DNA of 64,000 nt from Owenia fusiformis (taxonomy: Eukaryota; Annelida; Polychaeta; Sabellida; Oweniidae), in assembly GCA_903813345.2 (NCBI GenBank), contig CAIIXF020000011.1, positions 19,019,754 through 19,083,753 of the forward strand. The letters are read 5' to 3'. The notes beneath the pieces are model-generated. The model saw nothing but the letters and a program-made list of their open reading frames with translations. It was not told the origin of the DNA and did no database searches. How positions within the stretch are numbered: position 1 is the first letter of the stretch; each line of letters starts with the position of its first letter. A program made the position numbers and the translations under genes. Below are positions 56,001 to 59,000 of the stretch, one piece after another.

Positions 56001-59000
56001 TTAAATGCAATTGTTTTGCAAGCGTTGGTTATAGGAAGAATGATACAAACATCAATGGTTAGATTTCTATTCACATTTTCTACACCTTTTCTTTATATTG
56101 ATTTAAATATGCATTTCCATCAAAAATCATCTCTACATTCTTTTTTAACTCTTCTAACTTAGAAATACAAAAGTGGCAAATGAAGTATTGGCCCCGGGGT
56201 TTCACCAAACTCAAATCAAGGTCTTTGAACTTTTACTGCTTATACTATACAATACAATACAAAATTTCAGCAAAAATACCTTTTATGCAACTGTTCTTCT
56301 CGCTTGTTGTCCACCTGACGCTGTTCTTCTCCACGATTGCGTGGAGACTCCCTGTGACTTCTGTCTTGATTTCTATCACTCTCCGACGTCCGTTGTTTGT
56401 TTTTGGCACGAAATCTTCTGCGATGAGATGGTCGTCGTGGAGATAACTGTTTCTGAGAAGATGCCTCTGAAGAGAAAGTGTACAATGGTACATGTGTACA
56501 TGACTACTGTAATTCAATAACCATATTTATATCCTAATTCTTGTTCTTCTTAACATGTTCTTCAGGTTGGATTATTAAATCACATAACTAATTTTTCTTT
56601 TCACAACCTTTATTTTACTAAACAGTTGAAAAAGGATCCAGACAGGATCCAAAATGCCTGTTTAGTAAAATAAAGGTTGTGAAAAGAAGAAAAAATAGTT
56701 TTGTCATATTTATATGACTTATAATGTGGTCTAGTTGTATCATTTTAATTGAGGAGTTCAGTTAAAGAAAATCATAAAAAAAATTTAATTTCAATTGTTT
56801 GTTGAGGTGTATTTTCGATTCACGTGATTTCTTATTTGGGCCATTCTTCTGATACTTAACATACTTGGGCTTGATTTTGTTGTAGGTTTTCTATTCTCCT
56901 GCTCTTCTTTATTTTTGTTTCTATGAGCTGCAGACGCGAGGGCTGCTGCTCTTAGTGCTAGTAGATCCATGTCATCCTCAATATCATCGTCCACCTAAGA
57001 CACACAATGTTCAAGATTTTATGAAACAGATGGTTAGATGGAAGCAAGCATGCATTATTGACTCTATGTACCTAAAAAAACAGGCAATTTTTGAAAACAA
57101 CTGGTGAAAATTGCCTGTTGCCTGCTGCTAATAAAACCCCTGCTATCATAATAAATTTCATGAAAAATGCCAAAAAAATCCAGCAGAATTAGCATCGCTC
57201 CCAATAGAGGAGTCTGAGTTAGCAGTGAATAGCTCTATATATAAGTCACAATTTTTTATACCAAAGTATCAATAAAAATATTTTTTATATCTACCAAAGT
57301 GGTGTTGAAAGTGGCCCTAGTGGATATTAACTTTGTGGATAATTTGTAGATATATATCCACATTAATAGAATGAAGGACCCACGGTCCTGTGCTCACACA
57401 GTTTGGAACCTTCAGAGGAATGTTTATCCTGACCTTCAAACAAAAATATTGATTTGGATTTGTAGTCTCGAACTTTGAGAAACTTAGATAGCACAGTTGT
57501 GTGACCTAGTTTGATGACGTTTGACCTTGAAAATTTTACTTAGTCAGAGCTGAGTAAGGTCTTTTGTGATTAAGCTGACCAAAATTTACATCCAAAAATC
57601 AATTTGAAAAATCAACTTCTTTGACCTTTCGAAGGTCACTGAAGGTCAAATCCTAAAACTAATGTCAGATTTGAACTCCTGGCAATTTGTAGATGATTTT
57701 CCAAAAAAAATTTGGTCAAATTGAAGCAAGTTGAAAAATAACTTATTTTTACTGTTTTTTGACGTCAAATATCTCAAAAACGGTAAAAATTTGATGCTGA
57801 CATATATCAAGCAATATGAAGGGAATGCTTTTATCTAGTAATGATGTAATTCATTGCAAGAAATGATCAAGTATAAGGCAAACTTTGAGAAACTTGTCAA
57901 TCACAAAACCTGCCATTGACTTTATACATGAGAAAGTTTCCTGAAAATGAAGTCCTACTTTTTGTCAAATTTTATGGAGTAAACACCAAAAAACTGTAAT
58001 TCCAAGAGCTTTGAAATCTTCAGAGGACATAAGTTGCATATACAGCAACTACTAAAAGTTATTTGAAAGTTCTACTTCAACAAAGTGTCTAGTATTTACA
58101 GAAAATTTGACTTTTTGACGTCAAAATCCGCAATTTCTTGGAAACCGGGCGAACTTGGGAAATGGCGATGATAGGTCAAATAGGCATTATGGAAATGCAT
58201 AAAATGAATGTGGCTATGACTCACTCCGTATAGCAAGTTTTAATTTGTGCGGCCAATGTTGACGGACGGACGGACGGATGGACAGACGGACGGACCAACG
58301 GACGGACGGACGCCTGGTTGATCCCATAGACTCACTGTGTGAGCCAAAAATGAAGACATTGGTATTGTATTGTTTGAAAATAACTCCTATTTCAAAATTG
58401 TTCCATGTTACTGGGCCAATGAGTCAAATCTTCCCCGTGTCATTAAAGAATGTGTAAGTTTAATTTATTTTAAATAAGCACACAAAACAACTTAAAATAA
58501 ATAAAATACATATTTCAACTTGAAGCTCAGTTGAAAACAAGATAGATAGGAAATGATGCTGATTATTAATAATAGATTGTTGACGTCTTGCTCAGTGCCG
58601 CAAGATGACAAGTGATACTCAATTCAATTAAACAAAAAGGATGAAGGTGGCCATATTTGTAATTCTACCTTTTCAACCCTCCTTAGGCAACTTTTTACAT
58701 AAGTTAAAGACATGCGCTGGGATTGGTAAGAAAATGCGATTTTATGATAGTTCACCTTTTCACCATCTTATAATTAAGCAAATTAAAATAATAGAAATCA
58801 TCATGCCAGTGTAGCCAGGCAAAAGACTTTTGAAGCAACTAATTTTTGTAAAAATGTATATATTCAGACATTTTTTCATCTGAAAATGTGTTTAAGAGAA
58901 GTAATACATTGCATTTAGCATTAGCTTCCTTCGTCATTTGTCTCACATATTTAGATTTACCCGAGCTTATTATCTATCCTGGCTACCTTGTGATCCTCAT

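Noticed and set aside
56173-56520. Four overlapping ORFs on both strands around exon 4
   Set aside because: Only the Arg/Ser-rich minus frame fits flanking splice sites and phase; the others are shadows.
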